Origin: Oscillospiraceae bacterium
Lineage (GTDB): Bacteria; Bacillota; Clostridia; Oscillospirales; Ruminococcaceae
Direction of reading: 5' to 3'
Assembly (NCBI GenBank): GCA_017461565.1
Contig: JAFTXQ010000003.1
Span: forward strand, 62,001 to 126,000
DNA: 64,000 bases
Part shown: piece after piece, positions 26,312 to 34,675 of the stretch
Numbering within the stretch: position 1 is the stretch's first letter
Layout of the letters: every line of letters begins with the position of its first letter
Program-made: the position numbers and the translations under genes
The notes under the pieces: model-generated
Databases searched by the model: none
Seen by the model: only the letters and a program-made list of their open reading frames with translations
Told to the model about the DNA's origin: nothing

Positions 26312-26995
26312 GTGCTTTTGTTTTTTGGTAACAAGATCATAAAAGTCGAGATCCTGGATAAAAACGGCGTGACGGCCGTTGTCTCGGAAAAGAATTTCGT
26401 TTTCCCTAAAAATATTGAAAGCAGCGAGGAGAGCATCCTTATCATAAAAGGGCGTGATCTTCGTGAGTTTTCCAAGGGCGAGCGTGTTCATGTCATTGCC
26501 ACCAGTAAAGGTGGTGACCGAATAAAATATCCGGGTAATGTTACCGTTTCTTTGGATACACAGCTAAATGTCAGCATAATCAAAAACCGTGACACAGAGG
26601 TGCTTGAAGAACGGCGTCGATATTTTAAGATAAAAGTGAATGAAAGAGGCCGTGTGCTCTTCGTCGTGCGTGATGACGAAACGATCCGCTTTGAAGAGCC
26701 TATACCGATGGAAATACGTGATATCAACATCGGTGGCGTGTTTATGGCGTGCAGCGGATACAATTTCCAGGTGGACGATTTTGTCTGTATGGATATTGAT
26801 CTGTTTATCGATTATCGTCTCAATGCGGTGGCACGTATATTGCGTGTGCAGAGGGACGCTTATGGTGAGATAAGCGGATACGGATGTGAGTTTCAGGGGC
26901 TGACTGCTTCTCAGGAGGACTACATCGGCAAATTTATCTATAAGGTCCAGTTTGCGCAGCGTCAGAAGGACATTGCGAGAGAATTGGATTACTGA
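26312..26995 (+). CDS. PilZ-domain protein (YcgR-like), probable c-di-GMP effector
   Basis: 227 residues from GTG 26312, placed 5 nt after GAGG at 26303; TTG starts at 26309 or 26318 are alternatives. Residues 1-95 form a YcgR-N-like beta domain, and the PilZ domain follows. The c-di-GMP loop is present as ERRRYFKI (RRxx-type, about residue 101), while the second motif is DINIGG instead of DxSxxG (about 137), so the Ser is Asn. YcgR-like proteins bind c-di-GMP and adjust motility or secretion. Two GGDEF genes within 6 kb make a c-di-GMP role likely. Partner not identifiable. Confidence 0.85.
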   Translation: MLLFFGNKIIKVEILDKNGVTAVVSEKNFVFPKNIESSEESILIIKGRDLREFSKGERVHVIATSKGGDRIKYPGNVTVSLDTQLNVSIIKNRDTEVLEERRRYFKIKVNERGRVLFVVRDDETIRFEEPIPMEIRDINIGGVFMACSGYNFQVDDFVCMDIDLFIDYRLNAVARILRVQRDAYGEISGYGCEFQGLTASQEDYIGKFIYKVQFAQRQKDIARELDY

Positions 26996-27041
26996 GCATA
27001 ATTACATAATAACATAATAAAATCAGGGGGATCAATTCAAG

Positions 27042-29039
27042 ATGGCTAATGCAAAACTTAAGGTCGTACTTACGGCTATATTGCTGGTTTTTGCGATAGT
27101 ACCTGCGCTTATTGTCGGCGTTGTCGGCACTTTCTCGATAATCGGCTATGAAAGCTCCGCTAAAACAGACACACTTGCGGTGGTTGCAAGATCGAAGTCC
27201 GTTGCGCTGGATCAGCTTTTCTCTTACTATACATCAAATATCAGCACGATAGCAAAGTCCGAAGTGGTGATAGAGGCTGTTCAGGATGGCGACAAGGATA
27301 TTTCCGTGATCGATGCTTTTGCAAAGGCAGATGCTGATATCATCGATATTCTTGCTATCAACCTTGAGGGTGATATAATCGCTTCCGCAAATGGCAATTC
27401 TGCGCTGAAGTTTGATCATTTTGACGATAATCTTTCTCCTGTTTCCGGTATACTCAAGTGGGAGAGCTACGGAAACGCAGATGCTTTCTATGTTTCCAAG
27501 GAGATCTACGAAAACGCTAACGCTATGACAGGCAAGCTTGGTCACGCTGTTGCGGTTATCTCTGTTGGTTCTGACAGCGCTATTGCAAAGGCGCTCGGCG
27601 GTGAGTTCCTGAACGGCGGACACATGGTGGCGTTTGACACCGATGGAAATTCCATCAACCTGAACAACGATATGCAGGTTACAAAGGACGCTTCTCTTGC
27701 AGGCAGCCTTTCTGACATCGCATCCAAGACAACAAATGTATCCGTTACATCGTCCACGCAGATCCTTGAGACAGGCAGCATGGGCAAGTATACATACGCA
27801 GGCGGCGTCATCCCTAACGTAAACACCTGGAGATGGGCAGGCGTTGTTGAGTCCGGAACGCTCAGCTCCTTTGCCTTTACTGCTATCCTTATCGGCTGGG
27901 GCGTTATTCTGGTGGCTTGTGCTCTTGCATCTCTCTGTGCATGGATCATTATCAACAGGTTTACCGGCAGTATGCAGGATATGCTCCGCACAATGGACGC
28001 TATCTCTGAGGAAGAAAACGGCTACGACATCAGATTTACCATCAAGAACAGAAAGAGCGAGCTTGGTCGTATCATGGAGTCCTTCAATGATATGCTGGAC
28101 GAGGTCATCCTGAGCGAGGAGCGCCATCGTACCATTGCCGAGCTGTCTGATAATATGCTTTTCGAGTGGGACTTCCACAAGGAGAGTATGTATGTTTCCA
28201 AGAATACACTTGCAAAGTTTGATATCGATACATCTGCTTCAACTCTTTCTAACGGTCGTTTCATCGACTCCCTTATGAATCCCGAGGATGCAGAAAAGTA
28301 CAAGAGAGATATCAACCAGCTCCTGAGAGACAAGAATGGTTACAGCGCCGAGTATCAGCTCAAGGCTAAGTCCGGTGCGGTAATCTGGGTATCTCTCCGT
28401 GCTGTGTGCATCACAGACCGTCTTGGCGAGCCGCTGAGAGTTATGGGCGTCATGACAGATATCGACAATGAGAAGAAGATGGAGCTTCAGCTTTCCGAGC
28501 GTGCAAGCTTTGACTTCCTGTCACAGCTCTATAACAGAAACACATTCACAAGAACACTTACAGCAGAGCTTGAGCGTCGTGGTGCTAACAAGATCGCACT
28601 GCTGTTCATCGACGTTGACGACTTCAAGTTCATCAACGACAGATATGGTCACACTATCGGTGACGAGGTCATCAAGTATGTTGCTGATATGATCCGTGTT
28701 AAGGTTGACGACAAGGGCGGCTTTGCAGGACGTTTCGGCGGTGACGAGTTCGTTCTCTGCTTCACGGATCAGGAGGACATCGAAAATATCGAAAATATCT
28801 CCATGGATATCATAAACGAGCTGTACGGTGGCTATACAACTGCTGACGGCAGCATGACCATCAACGTAAAGGCAAGTATCGGTATTTCGCTGTGTCCTGA
28901 ACACTCCGAGGATGTTAATGAGCTTCTTGCGTTCTCCGATACTGCAATGTACTTCGTTAAGAAGAACGGTAAGACAAACTACCATATGTATTGCCCTGAG
29001 GACAGCGAGTCCGGCGAATACATCGATCCCGAGTTCTGA
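27042..29039 (+). CDS. Membrane diguanylate cyclase: extracellular sensor-HAMP-PAS-GGDEF
   Basis: 665 residues. A transmembrane helix near 5-28, an extracytoplasmic sensor to about 275 (Cache-like in length and arrangement), a second helix at about 278-302, a HAMP-like linker, a PAS domain at about 360-480 (MLFEWDFHKESMYVSKN) and a GGDEF domain to the end. The active-site motif RFGGDEF is intact (GGDEF at 566-570), so it should make c-di-GMP from two GTP. The RxxD product-inhibition site is absent: the position nine residues before GGDEF is Asp, not Arg. Ribosome site AGGGGG precedes ATG. It is 46 nt after the PilZ gene, so the sensor, cyclase and a possible receptor are co-expressed. Confidence 0.93.
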   Translation: MANAKLKVVLTAILLVFAIVPALIVGVVGTFSIIGYESSAKTDTLAVVARSKSVALDQLFSYYTSNISTIAKSEVVIEAVQDGDKDISVIDAFAKADADIIDILAINLEGDIIASANGNSALKFDHFDDNLSPVSGILKWESYGNADAFYVSKEIYENANAMTGKLGHAVAVISVGSDSAIAKALGGEFLNGGHMVAFDTDGNSINLNNDMQVTKDASLAGSLSDIASKTTNVSVTSSTQILETGSMGKYTYAGGVIPNVNTWRWAGVVESGTLSSFAFTAILIGWGVILVACALASLCAWIIINRFTGSMQDMLRTMDAISEEENGYDIRFTIKNRKSELGRIMESFNDMLDEVILSEERHRTIAELSDNMLFEWDFHKESMYVSKNTLAKFDIDTSASTLSNGRFIDSLMNPEDAEKYKRDINQLLRDKNGYSAEYQLKAKSGAVIWVSLRAVCITDRLGEPLRVMGVMTDIDNEKKMELQLSERASFDFLSQLYNRNTFTRTLTAELERRGANKIALLFIDVDDFKFINDRYGHTIGDEVIKYVADMIRVKVDDKGGFAGRFGGDEFVLCFTDQEDIENIENISMDIINELYGGYTTADGSMTINVKASIGISLCPEHSEDVNELLAFSDTAMYFVKKNGKTNYHMYCPEDSESGEYIDPEF

Positions 29040-29100
29040 TCGGGTGCAGGCCGCAGCCGAAATCCGCCAATGCGTGATCGGCGGCCTTAATATTGAAACA

Positions 29101-29131
29101 TATAGGGCGGACAGAAATTGTGCGCCCTATA
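29101..29131 (+). repeat. 9-bp inverted repeat before the ParA-like gene
   Basis: TATAGGGCG (29101-29109) and CGCCCTATA (29123-29131) flank a 13-nt loop, ending 9 nt before the ribosome site GGAGG at 29140. It may be a hairpin in the message or an operator. No T-run follows, so it is not a normal terminator. Confidence 0.55.
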
Positions 29132-29152
29132 ATGACTTTGGAGGTACAAATT

Positions 29153-29929
29153 TTGGCAAAGGTTATTGCAATTACCAATCAAAAGGGTGGCGTAGGCAAG
29201 ACCACCACATGCTGCGGACTTTGCGGCGGACTTGTTCAGCGTGGTTACAAGGTCCTTGCGATAGACCTTGATCCGCAGGGAAATCTCAGCTTCAGCCTTG
29301 GTGTTGAGGCAGAAGATAATTTTACTGTGTACGATATTTTCAAGGGCAACTGTGACATCTCCGATGCCATCCTTAGTGGCGGCGTTTGCGATGTGATCCC
29401 GTCAAATATCCTGCTTTCGGGAGTAGAGCTCGAGCTTACAGGCGTTGGAAGAGAATATGTTCTCAGAGAGCAGATAGAGCAAATAAAGGATGACTACGAC
29501 TATATTATCCTTGATACACCTCCTGCGCTGTCTGTGTTGACGATAAATGCGTATACCGCTTCGGACGAGCTTATTATTCCTATGCTGTGTGAAATACTCA
29601 GCCTTCAGGGAATTGCGCAGCTCAAGCAGACTATTTTTGCGGTGCAGCGTTATTATAACAAGGCTCTCCAGGTTCGTGGCATACTGCTCAATAAATACAA
29701 TCCACGTCTTACCCTTACAAAGGAAGTTGAAGAGCTTGCTCAGATGATAGCGCAGCAGCTGGAAACTGATATATTCAAGTCTCGCATAAGCGCAAGCGTC
29801 TGCATAGCAGAAGCGCCTGCACACGGTGAGTCTGTCATGACATATTCGCCGAAATCTAAGGCGGCAAAGGAATTTAGTGCGTTCATAGATGAGCTTACAG
29901 GCAAGAAAAAAGGCGGAAAGAGTAAATGA
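29153..29929 (+). CDS. ParA/MinD-superfamily ATPase (Soj-like)
   Basis: 258 residues from TTG 29153, which has GGAGG 8 nt upstream; in-frame ATG codons further upstream lack ribosome sites and run into the inverted repeat. The deviant Walker A KGGVGKTTT (about residues 9-17), AIDLDPQGNLS (Walker A', about 39) and ILDTPPALS (Walker B, about 120) are intact. Such ATPases position DNA, chemosensory arrays or other cargo by ATP-driven cycling. There is no parB or parS nearby; instead the next gene (4-nt overlap) encodes a ComFB-like protein. A chromosome-partition role is therefore less likely than a cargo-specific or signalling role. Confidence 0.9.
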   Translation: MAKVIAITNQKGGVGKTTTCCGLCGGLVQRGYKVLAIDLDPQGNLSFSLGVEAEDNFTVYDIFKGNCDISDAILSGGVCDVIPSNILLSGVELELTGVGREYVLREQIEQIKDDYDYIILDTPPALSVLTINAYTASDELIIPMLCEILSLQGIAQLKQTIFAVQRYYNKALQVRGILLNKYNPRLTLTKEVEELAQMIAQQLETDIFKSRISASVCIAEAPAHGESVMTYSPKSKAAKEFSAFIDELTGKKKGGKSK

Positions 29930-30711
29930 GCGGCAGAAAGACCGAAAACAGTGCAGCTGAAGTAAAAAAGCGTGGCACAGTAACGCCGCCCGGTAAAGCG
30001 GCGGAATCAAAAACCACCCGTACAAAGGCTCCGCCTGTGAATGATACCGCACCCGAATCACGTACAAGAACTGATACTGTAGCAAAGAAAAAATCTACGG
30101 CATCAAAGAAGGATCAGACAGCAACAGGCTCTGAAAAGAAGATCGCTGAAAAGAACAAGCGAAGCGCATCAACCAAAAAAGCGGCTGAGGATAATACACG
30201 TCCCCAAAAAACATCCTCCCGTAAAAGCAGAGCAAAAAGCGATCCCGACGGCAAAGGCAGTGAGATTAGCAGCAAGACCCCACAAGTCATGAAGCTTGTC
30301 GAGCAGAAAAACGACATGGTAAACCCTACTATAATGGCAGGCAAAAGCAGCATCCCACGCAGCCTCAGGGGTCTCGAACCTCTGACACGGATAATGAAGC
30401 GTGATGCGGCTGAAATGTTTGGGGTTGGTGGTGAAACCGAAACTTACAATATAACAGCACTTGTTATAGAGGATAATGCCAGGGAGATACTTCGCAGGTT
30501 TAACGCCTGTGACTGCGAGATATGCGTTGAAAGATTTTCACAGCTTGCTGCTGAAGAGGTGCCCGCAAGATTTGTTAAGCTCTCCAAAAAAGCGGTAGAG
30601 TACAACGTTTCTGAGGTGCAGGAGCTTAAAGCTCCGCTCAAAAAAACTGTTACATCCCGTATGATACGCCTTGTAATGCAGAATAAGAAGCGAAGCTATC
30701 ACGACACCTGA
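29926..30711 (+). CDS. Low-complexity protein with C-terminal ComFB-like domain
   Basis: 261 residues. Residues 1-118 are almost entirely Lys/Ala/Ser/Thr/Arg and likely disordered. Residues about 172-225 match the ComFB pattern: YNITALVIEDNAREILRRF, then CDCEIC (Cys195, 197 and 200), then a short helix and EVPARFVKLS. The start overlaps the ParA-like gene by 4 nt (ATGA), so the two are coupled. ComFB-like domains have been reported as cyclic-dinucleotide receptors in cyanobacteria. Placed between two GGDEF genes, this protein is a candidate c-di-GMP receptor that could act on the ParA-like ATPase. The assignment rests on reading the motif. Confidence 0.6.
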   Translation: MSGRKTENSAAEVKKRGTVTPPGKAAESKTTRTKAPPVNDTAPESRTRTDTVAKKKSTASKKDQTATGSEKKIAEKNKRSASTKKAAEDNTRPQKTSSRKSRAKSDPDGKGSEISSKTPQVMKLVEQKNDMVNPTIMAGKSSIPRSLRGLEPLTRIMKRDAAEMFGVGGETETYNITALVIEDNAREILRRFNACDCEICVERFSQLAAEEVPARFVKLSKKAVEYNVSEVQELKAPLKKTVTSRMIRLVMQNKKRSYHDT

Positions 30712-30725
30712 AATAATGATCGTTT

Positions 30726-30759
30726 AACAGACCCCGGAATTGCTCCTGGGTCTGTTTTA
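30726..30759 (+). terminator. Terminator after the ComFB-like gene
   Basis: Stem AACAGACCC/GGGTCTGTT (9 bp), loop 13 nt, then TTATT. Confidence 0.85.
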
Positions 30760-30814
30760 TTAGTTCACAAACGAGTAAAATTGGAATTTTCCTTCCAAAA
30801 ACATACCGTACTAC

Positions 30815-30843
30815 TTGATTTTTTAATTAATGTGTGCTACAAT
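30815..30843 (+). promoter_or_regulatory. Sigma-A promoter for the LacI-GGDEF gene
   Basis: TTGATT (30815-30820), 17 nt, TACAAT (30838-30843). Confidence 0.75.
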
Positions 30844-30921
30844 AATAAATGGATAAGTATATTTAAATTTCGATGTAAACGTTTTTATATACCGTATTTT
30901 ACGCAAAGGGGATGACGGACA

Positions 30922-32853
30922 TTGGTAGATGGCTGCCTTATGGTTGGCTTTTGCTGCACCACAATGCAGAAAGAGCCTATAAGACCTGTTGTTGACGCTC
31001 TGGTAGACCGATTTGAAGCAAAAGAAGACTATCGTATGATAGTTTATCATTGCTTTGAGGATCTTTATTTCGATACACCCAGCAACAGAGGCGCATCAAG
31101 CATATTTAACATGATCAATTTAGATATGCTTGACATTATGATACTTATGCAGAGCAATGAGATGCAGCAGCCTTTGTTCAATAAAATGGCCGATAGATGC
31201 CGCAAGCATAATGTCCCTGTGATAAGCATCGATGTCCCGTATGGTGAAACCTTTAATATCTCCTTTGGTTATGGAGACGCTTTTGGTCAGATCGTGGAAC
31301 ACGTCATAACAGAGCATGGCTGTAAGCGTATCAAGCACGTGGCAGGACAGCGCAATAATGATTTTTCTAAGACAAGGATTGACAGCTGTCGTGAAATAAT
31401 GGCAAAGCACGGGCTTGTCCTTGAAGATAACGATATTATGTACGGCGAGTTCTGGGAGACTCCTACTTACGCTGTGATGGATGAATTTTTCGCAAGCGGC
31501 GAGCCTCTTCCCGATGCCTTTGTGTGTGCAAATGACGCTATGGCAATGGCTGTCTGTCATAAGCTCGGCGAAAAAGGCTACAAAGTACCTAAAGATGTTG
31601 TTGTGACAGGCTTTGACGGAATAGAGATCGAAAAATATCACAATCCACGTCTTACGACAGCGAAGCGTGATATAAATGCGCTTGCTGATGCGCTCTTGGA
31701 TATGATCGCCGAAATAGCTGCCGATCCGACTCTTAAGCCCTACAACAGAGAGCTTTGTTATACGCCTGTGTTCTCTGAAAGCTGCGGATGTAAGGCTCGT
31801 GACTCATTTATTGTAAGTCAGTTCCTGTCCGAGTATGTGCGTAATTATGATTACATACGTGTGTATGAAGAGACCATGAATGAGATGGGCAATACCATTT
31901 CGGCAAATGCTACGTTGGATAATGCACGTGAGATGCTGAGAAAATACAGCTTTGCGGCTACTCATGTTTGTGTCACCGATGACTATTACAGGTATTTTAC
32001 AGAGGAGCATGATAAAGAGGAGCTGGTTTTTGATTTTGAGGATTCCTATCCCGAGAAGATGCACCTGCTTGTAGACTGCTCAGAAGATTGCAGCGATGAG
32101 GGAACCTCTTTTCCTACTTCTCAGATACTTCCAAACTTGATGGACCATTTCGATGGCAAGCATACTCTGTATGTGATACCTCTTCACTCACAGGAAAAGG
32201 TCATAGGCTATTATACTATGTGCCATCTTGGCCTTGATCTCTGTAAAAATCAGATGTATACATATACGATGATGACCAACCAGTGCCTTGAGACGGTGCG
32301 CACACATGAATATATGAGCTTCCTCAACAAAAAGCTTGAATTTATGTTCACGCATGATCATCTCACAAAGATATACAACCGTTACGGTTTCTATAAGAAT
32401 TTCCGTGAGGATTTTGCAGAGCTTGCTTCTGAAAACAAGGATGTCTTCATTGTGTCGATCGATCTGAATGATATGAAGACGATAAACGACACCTATGGAC
32501 ATCACGCAGGTGATGATGCGCTGCGGATAACGGCAAATGCGCTGACGGGCGCAGCTGAAAAGGGCGACTCAGAGATAATCTGTTCACGCTTCGGCGGTGA
32601 CGAGTTCGTTGTAGCAAAGATATGCACAGGCGACGCAAAAGATCAGGCGGAGCGTTATCGCAGAAATTTTGATACAGTTCTTGCTGCACTTAATGCGGCA
32701 TCGGGCAATCCGTATACAGTTGCGGTCAGCATCGGTATTTATTGTGCCAGCCTCAATGCTGTTGACACGGTGGATGAGCTTATCGAGCTTGCAGATCGTC
32801 TGATGTATAACGACAAGGCCAGACACAAGAGAAGACCTAAAAATCTTAAGTGA
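30922..32853 (+). CDS. LacI-type periplasmic-binding-like sensor fused to a GGDEF diguanylate cyclase
   Basis: 643 residues from TTG 30922 behind AAAGGGG. Residues 1-290 form a type-1 periplasmic-binding fold as in LacI/GalR effector domains (VVDALVDRF, HVAGQRNNDFSKTR, DAFVCANDAMAMAV, DVVVTGFDGIEIEKYHNPRLTT), but with no helix-turn-helix and no export signal, so it is cytosolic. A GAF-like middle region follows and GGDEF occupies about 480-643 (SRFGGDEFVV, motif 558-562 intact). It should sense a small molecule, possibly a sugar, and make c-di-GMP. The RxxD inhibitory site is missing. It has its own promoter, separate from the upstream cluster. Confidence 0.9.
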   Translation: MVDGCLMVGFCCTTMQKEPIRPVVDALVDRFEAKEDYRMIVYHCFEDLYFDTPSNRGASSIFNMINLDMLDIMILMQSNEMQQPLFNKMADRCRKHNVPVISIDVPYGETFNISFGYGDAFGQIVEHVITEHGCKRIKHVAGQRNNDFSKTRIDSCREIMAKHGLVLEDNDIMYGEFWETPTYAVMDEFFASGEPLPDAFVCANDAMAMAVCHKLGEKGYKVPKDVVVTGFDGIEIEKYHNPRLTTAKRDINALADALLDMIAEIAADPTLKPYNRELCYTPVFSESCGCKARDSFIVSQFLSEYVRNYDYIRVYEETMNEMGNTISANATLDNAREMLRKYSFAATHVCVTDDYYRYFTEEHDKEELVFDFEDSYPEKMHLLVDCSEDCSDEGTSFPTSQILPNLMDHFDGKHTLYVIPLHSQEKVIGYYTMCHLGLDLCKNQMYTYTMMTNQCLETVRTHEYMSFLNKKLEFMFTHDHLTKIYNRYGFYKNFREDFAELASENKDVFIVSIDLNDMKTINDTYGHHAGDDALRITANALTGAAEKGDSEIICSRFGGDEFVVAKICTGDAKDQAERYRRNFDTVLAALNAASGNPYTVAVSIGIYCASLNAVDTVDELIELADRLMYNDKARHKRRPKNLK

Positions 32854-32870
32854 AACGGGAGAGGATACAG

Positions 32871-32930
32871 ATGAGGCGTAATTTCTTTGCAGCGGCTGCC
32901 GAGTTTGTCGGCGAAGTTTTTTTGAAATAA
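32871..32930 (+). CDS. Possible 19-aa microprotein
   Basis: ATG 32871 with GGGAGAGG 6 nt upstream opens a 19-codon frame, rich in Phe and Ala (MRRNFFAAAAEFVGEVF), ending at TAA 32928. It sits 17 nt after the LacI-GGDEF gene. The amphipathic composition and strong ribosome site are the only support; it could be chance. Confidence 0.25.
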   Translation: MRRNFFAAAAEFVGEVFLK

Positions 32931-32985
32931 TTCCCGAGTTTATCTGTGATCTTATTTCATCTTTGTTAGACTTTTCATAAACAAG

Positions 32986-33016
32986 AGCCGCTTTTGATAT
33001 CACATCGAGAGCGGCT
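32986..33016. repeat. 13-bp hairpin between the LacI-GGDEF and membrane-protein genes
   Basis: Left arm 32986-32998 (AGCCGCTTTTGAT) pairs with 33004-33016 through 13 pairs, two of them G-U, around a 5-nt loop. No T-run follows on the plus strand; on the minus strand a CTCTTGTTTATG tail follows. May be a weak terminator or processing hairpin. Confidence 0.5.
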
Positions 33017-33105
33017 GCGTATTTCGTCCGAAATGTTCATCCGGCTGTGGTGTGCGTGCGATGATCAAAGCATGGCACATAGAAAGATAAAAAAGGAGAC
33101 GTGCA

Positions 33106-33843
33106 ATGCAGGAGTTTTTCCATGCCGAAACATCAATATACGCAAAGCGTTTTAAAACGGTCAACATTGCTGTGCTGCTGCCATTAGCGGCCGTGTGCAT
33201 CATCTGTGCGGCTATGATAATATTCAATATGCACTCGGACGGAGATGCAGGGCTGATACAGCTTATGGTATATATCGTTATCGGATGTGTCGCTTTTGGT
33301 ATGACGACGGTTTTCGCAGGAGCTTATATTGCAGAGAAGAAAGCACGCCGCCATGCACGTTTTACTTATTTTGATATTCTTCCCAAAGGAATGGTATACA
33401 GCCGCTATGCAGGTGAGCATTATCTTTACGGAGAGCGCACTATATATCGCAGATTATACTATATTCCATTTGAAGGTCTCGCTTCTGTTTCTCGTGATGC
33501 AAAGGACGCTCCGGCTGCTATGGAGATAACCGGAGAGATACGAGAATTTTTCATGCCCTCTGATTGCCTGGGATATCATATCGATGGTGACGGAGAGCTG
33601 CGATTTGATAATTCCGAACTGAACGAGCGCTTTTTTACTGTGAGCAGTAAATTAAAGGTGTCCAATGATTTCGGAAGTACAAAACGCCTGGTGCAGGCGG
33701 TGCAGTATTATATAGAGCAATTCAGAAATGTTCCCGAGAAAAAGCCTTTTAACATTTCGGATTATGTCAAGCAAAAGTCGAAACGACCTATGAGGACCTC
33801 AAATCCTATTCTTGATTCACCGAGATTTGACCGAAAGTGGTAA
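33106..33843 (+). CDS. Two-helix membrane protein with soluble C-terminal domain, unknown
   Basis: 245 residues behind AAAAGGAGAC. Two transmembrane helices (about 20-42 and 52-76) are followed by a basic turn and a beta-rich cytosolic domain containing PKGMVYSRYAGEHYLYGERTIYRRLYYIPFEGL, reminiscent of the YcxB-like C-terminal fold, though the family could not be established. The tail is basic and Pro-rich. It is followed by a bidirectional terminator shared with spoIIR. No context clue to function. Confidence 0.65.
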   Translation: MQEFFHAETSIYAKRFKTVNIAVLLPLAAVCIICAAMIIFNMHSDGDAGLIQLMVYIVIGCVAFGMTTVFAGAYIAEKKARRHARFTYFDILPKGMVYSRYAGEHYLYGERTIYRRLYYIPFEGLASVSRDAKDAPAAMEITGEIREFFMPSDCLGYHIDGDGELRFDNSELNERFFTVSSKLKVSNDFGSTKRLVQAVQYYIEQFRNVPEKKPFNISDYVKQKSKRPMRTSNPILDSPRFDRKW

Positions 33844-33849
33844 GATAAG

Positions 33850-33892
33850 AAAAAGCATGAGTAGTTGCGATACACAACTGCCCATGCTTTTT
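33850..33892. terminator. Bidirectional terminator between the 33106-33843 gene and spoIIR
   Basis: AAAAAGCATG and CATGCTTTTT arms plus an inner AGTTG/CAACT stem. A-run and T-run on either side allow termination of both convergent genes. Confidence 0.85.
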
Positions 33893-33895
33893 TGT

Positions 33896-34501
33896 TTATT
33901 TACATCCGTTGATAAGCCACCTGAAAAATTCAAATACTGCAAACTTTACCTGTATATCCTGATTATCATTGTTGTTTACCAGCGAGTCGGGCAGAGACGC
34001 TTCGGCTTTTTCGTGTGGCTGAGAGGCGGCAGGTATACACAATGGCGGAAACATTACGCACCACCAGTTTTGCCCCTCGCCACTGCCGAGGGTAATGCGC
34101 AGCGCAGTATATGTTCCCGCAGGAAGAGTGACGTTTTCGTAAATACGTGTGGTGAAGTACATTTCGGTAAGCTCTGCTTTTGCAGCATAATCCATTCCGT
34201 GGTCGTTCAGAAAATCACAGCAGCTTGCCTGTATTTCGGGCAGCATTGTACGTATTGCATCAACTGCTGCTCCGGTCGTGGTCTCACTTGACAGCTGAGT
34301 CCCGTATTCCTTTAAGATATGGTCCCTGAGCTTAAGCTTTATCTGCTGATCCTCATAGCTGTCTGAGTTTGCAGGAATATGCAGGCGGATCACATTCTGC
34401 CGCACGTCCTCACATTCCTGTGCAAAGCTGCGAAAGCTGCCGAGTGCAACGGAAAGCACTATGCCTGTTATCATAATAAGATCGATCGCTGTATGCTTCA
34501 T
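33896..34501 (-). CDS. spoIIR: Stage II sporulation protein R
   Basis: 201 residues. An N-terminal signal/anchor helix (residues 6-27) is followed by NVIRLHIPANSDSYEDQQIKLKLRD, the SpoIIR hallmark, and later LRITLGSGEGQNWWCVMFPPLC, the second conserved block. In Bacillus, forespore-made SpoIIR crosses the septum and triggers SpoIIGA to cleave pro-sigma-E in the mother cell. It implies that the organism has at least part of the endospore pathway. The ribosome site AAAGGAG lies in a predicted hairpin, and a sigma-F-like promoter is visible at 34535-34563. Confidence 0.94.
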   Translation of the reverse strand: MKHTAIDLIMITGIVLSVALGSFRSFAQECEDVRQNVIRLHIPANSDSYEDQQIKLKLRDHILKEYGTQLSSETTTGAAVDAIRTMLPEIQASCCDFLNDHGMDYAAKAELTEMYFTTRIYENVTLPAGTYTALRITLGSGEGQNWWCVMFPPLCIPAASQPHEKAEASLPDSLVNNNDNQDIQVKFAVFEFFRWLINGCK

Positions 34502-34534
34502 GGTGTTATGTACTCCTTTATTTTGTTTGAAAGG

Positions 34535-34563
34535 AGTGTTGGCATGAATGTGTAGGCTTATAC
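34535..34563 (-). promoter_or_regulatory. Candidate sigma-F-type promoter of spoIIR
   Basis: Minus strand GTATA (34563-34559), 15 nt, GCCAACACT (34543-34535), close to the GYATA-15-GGnRAnAnT pattern known for forespore sigma factors, with one mismatch in the GG. Bacillus spoIIR is sigma-F dependent. No good sigma-A alternative was seen. Inference only. Confidence 0.4.
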
Positions 34564-34628
34564 AGCAAAGGCGGAATTATATATTTAATATTTGCAGTCT
34601 GGATCAGGACGCTATTGATCATACGCTG

Positions 34629-34666
34629 AAAAATACACCCATCGGGATCAAAAATCCGATGGGTGT
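34629..34666 (-). terminator. Terminator of htpG
   Basis: 11-bp perfect stem ACACCCATCGG/CCGATGGGTGT with a 10-nt loop; on the minus strand it ends in ATTTTT, 10 nt past the htpG stop. Confidence 0.9.
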
Positions 34667-34675
34667 AACGGTTTG

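Noticed and set aside
29153..29929. Chromosome-partition operon (parAB)
   Set aside because: No parB-like gene or parS-like sites next to the ParA-like gene; the partner has a ComFB-like domain.
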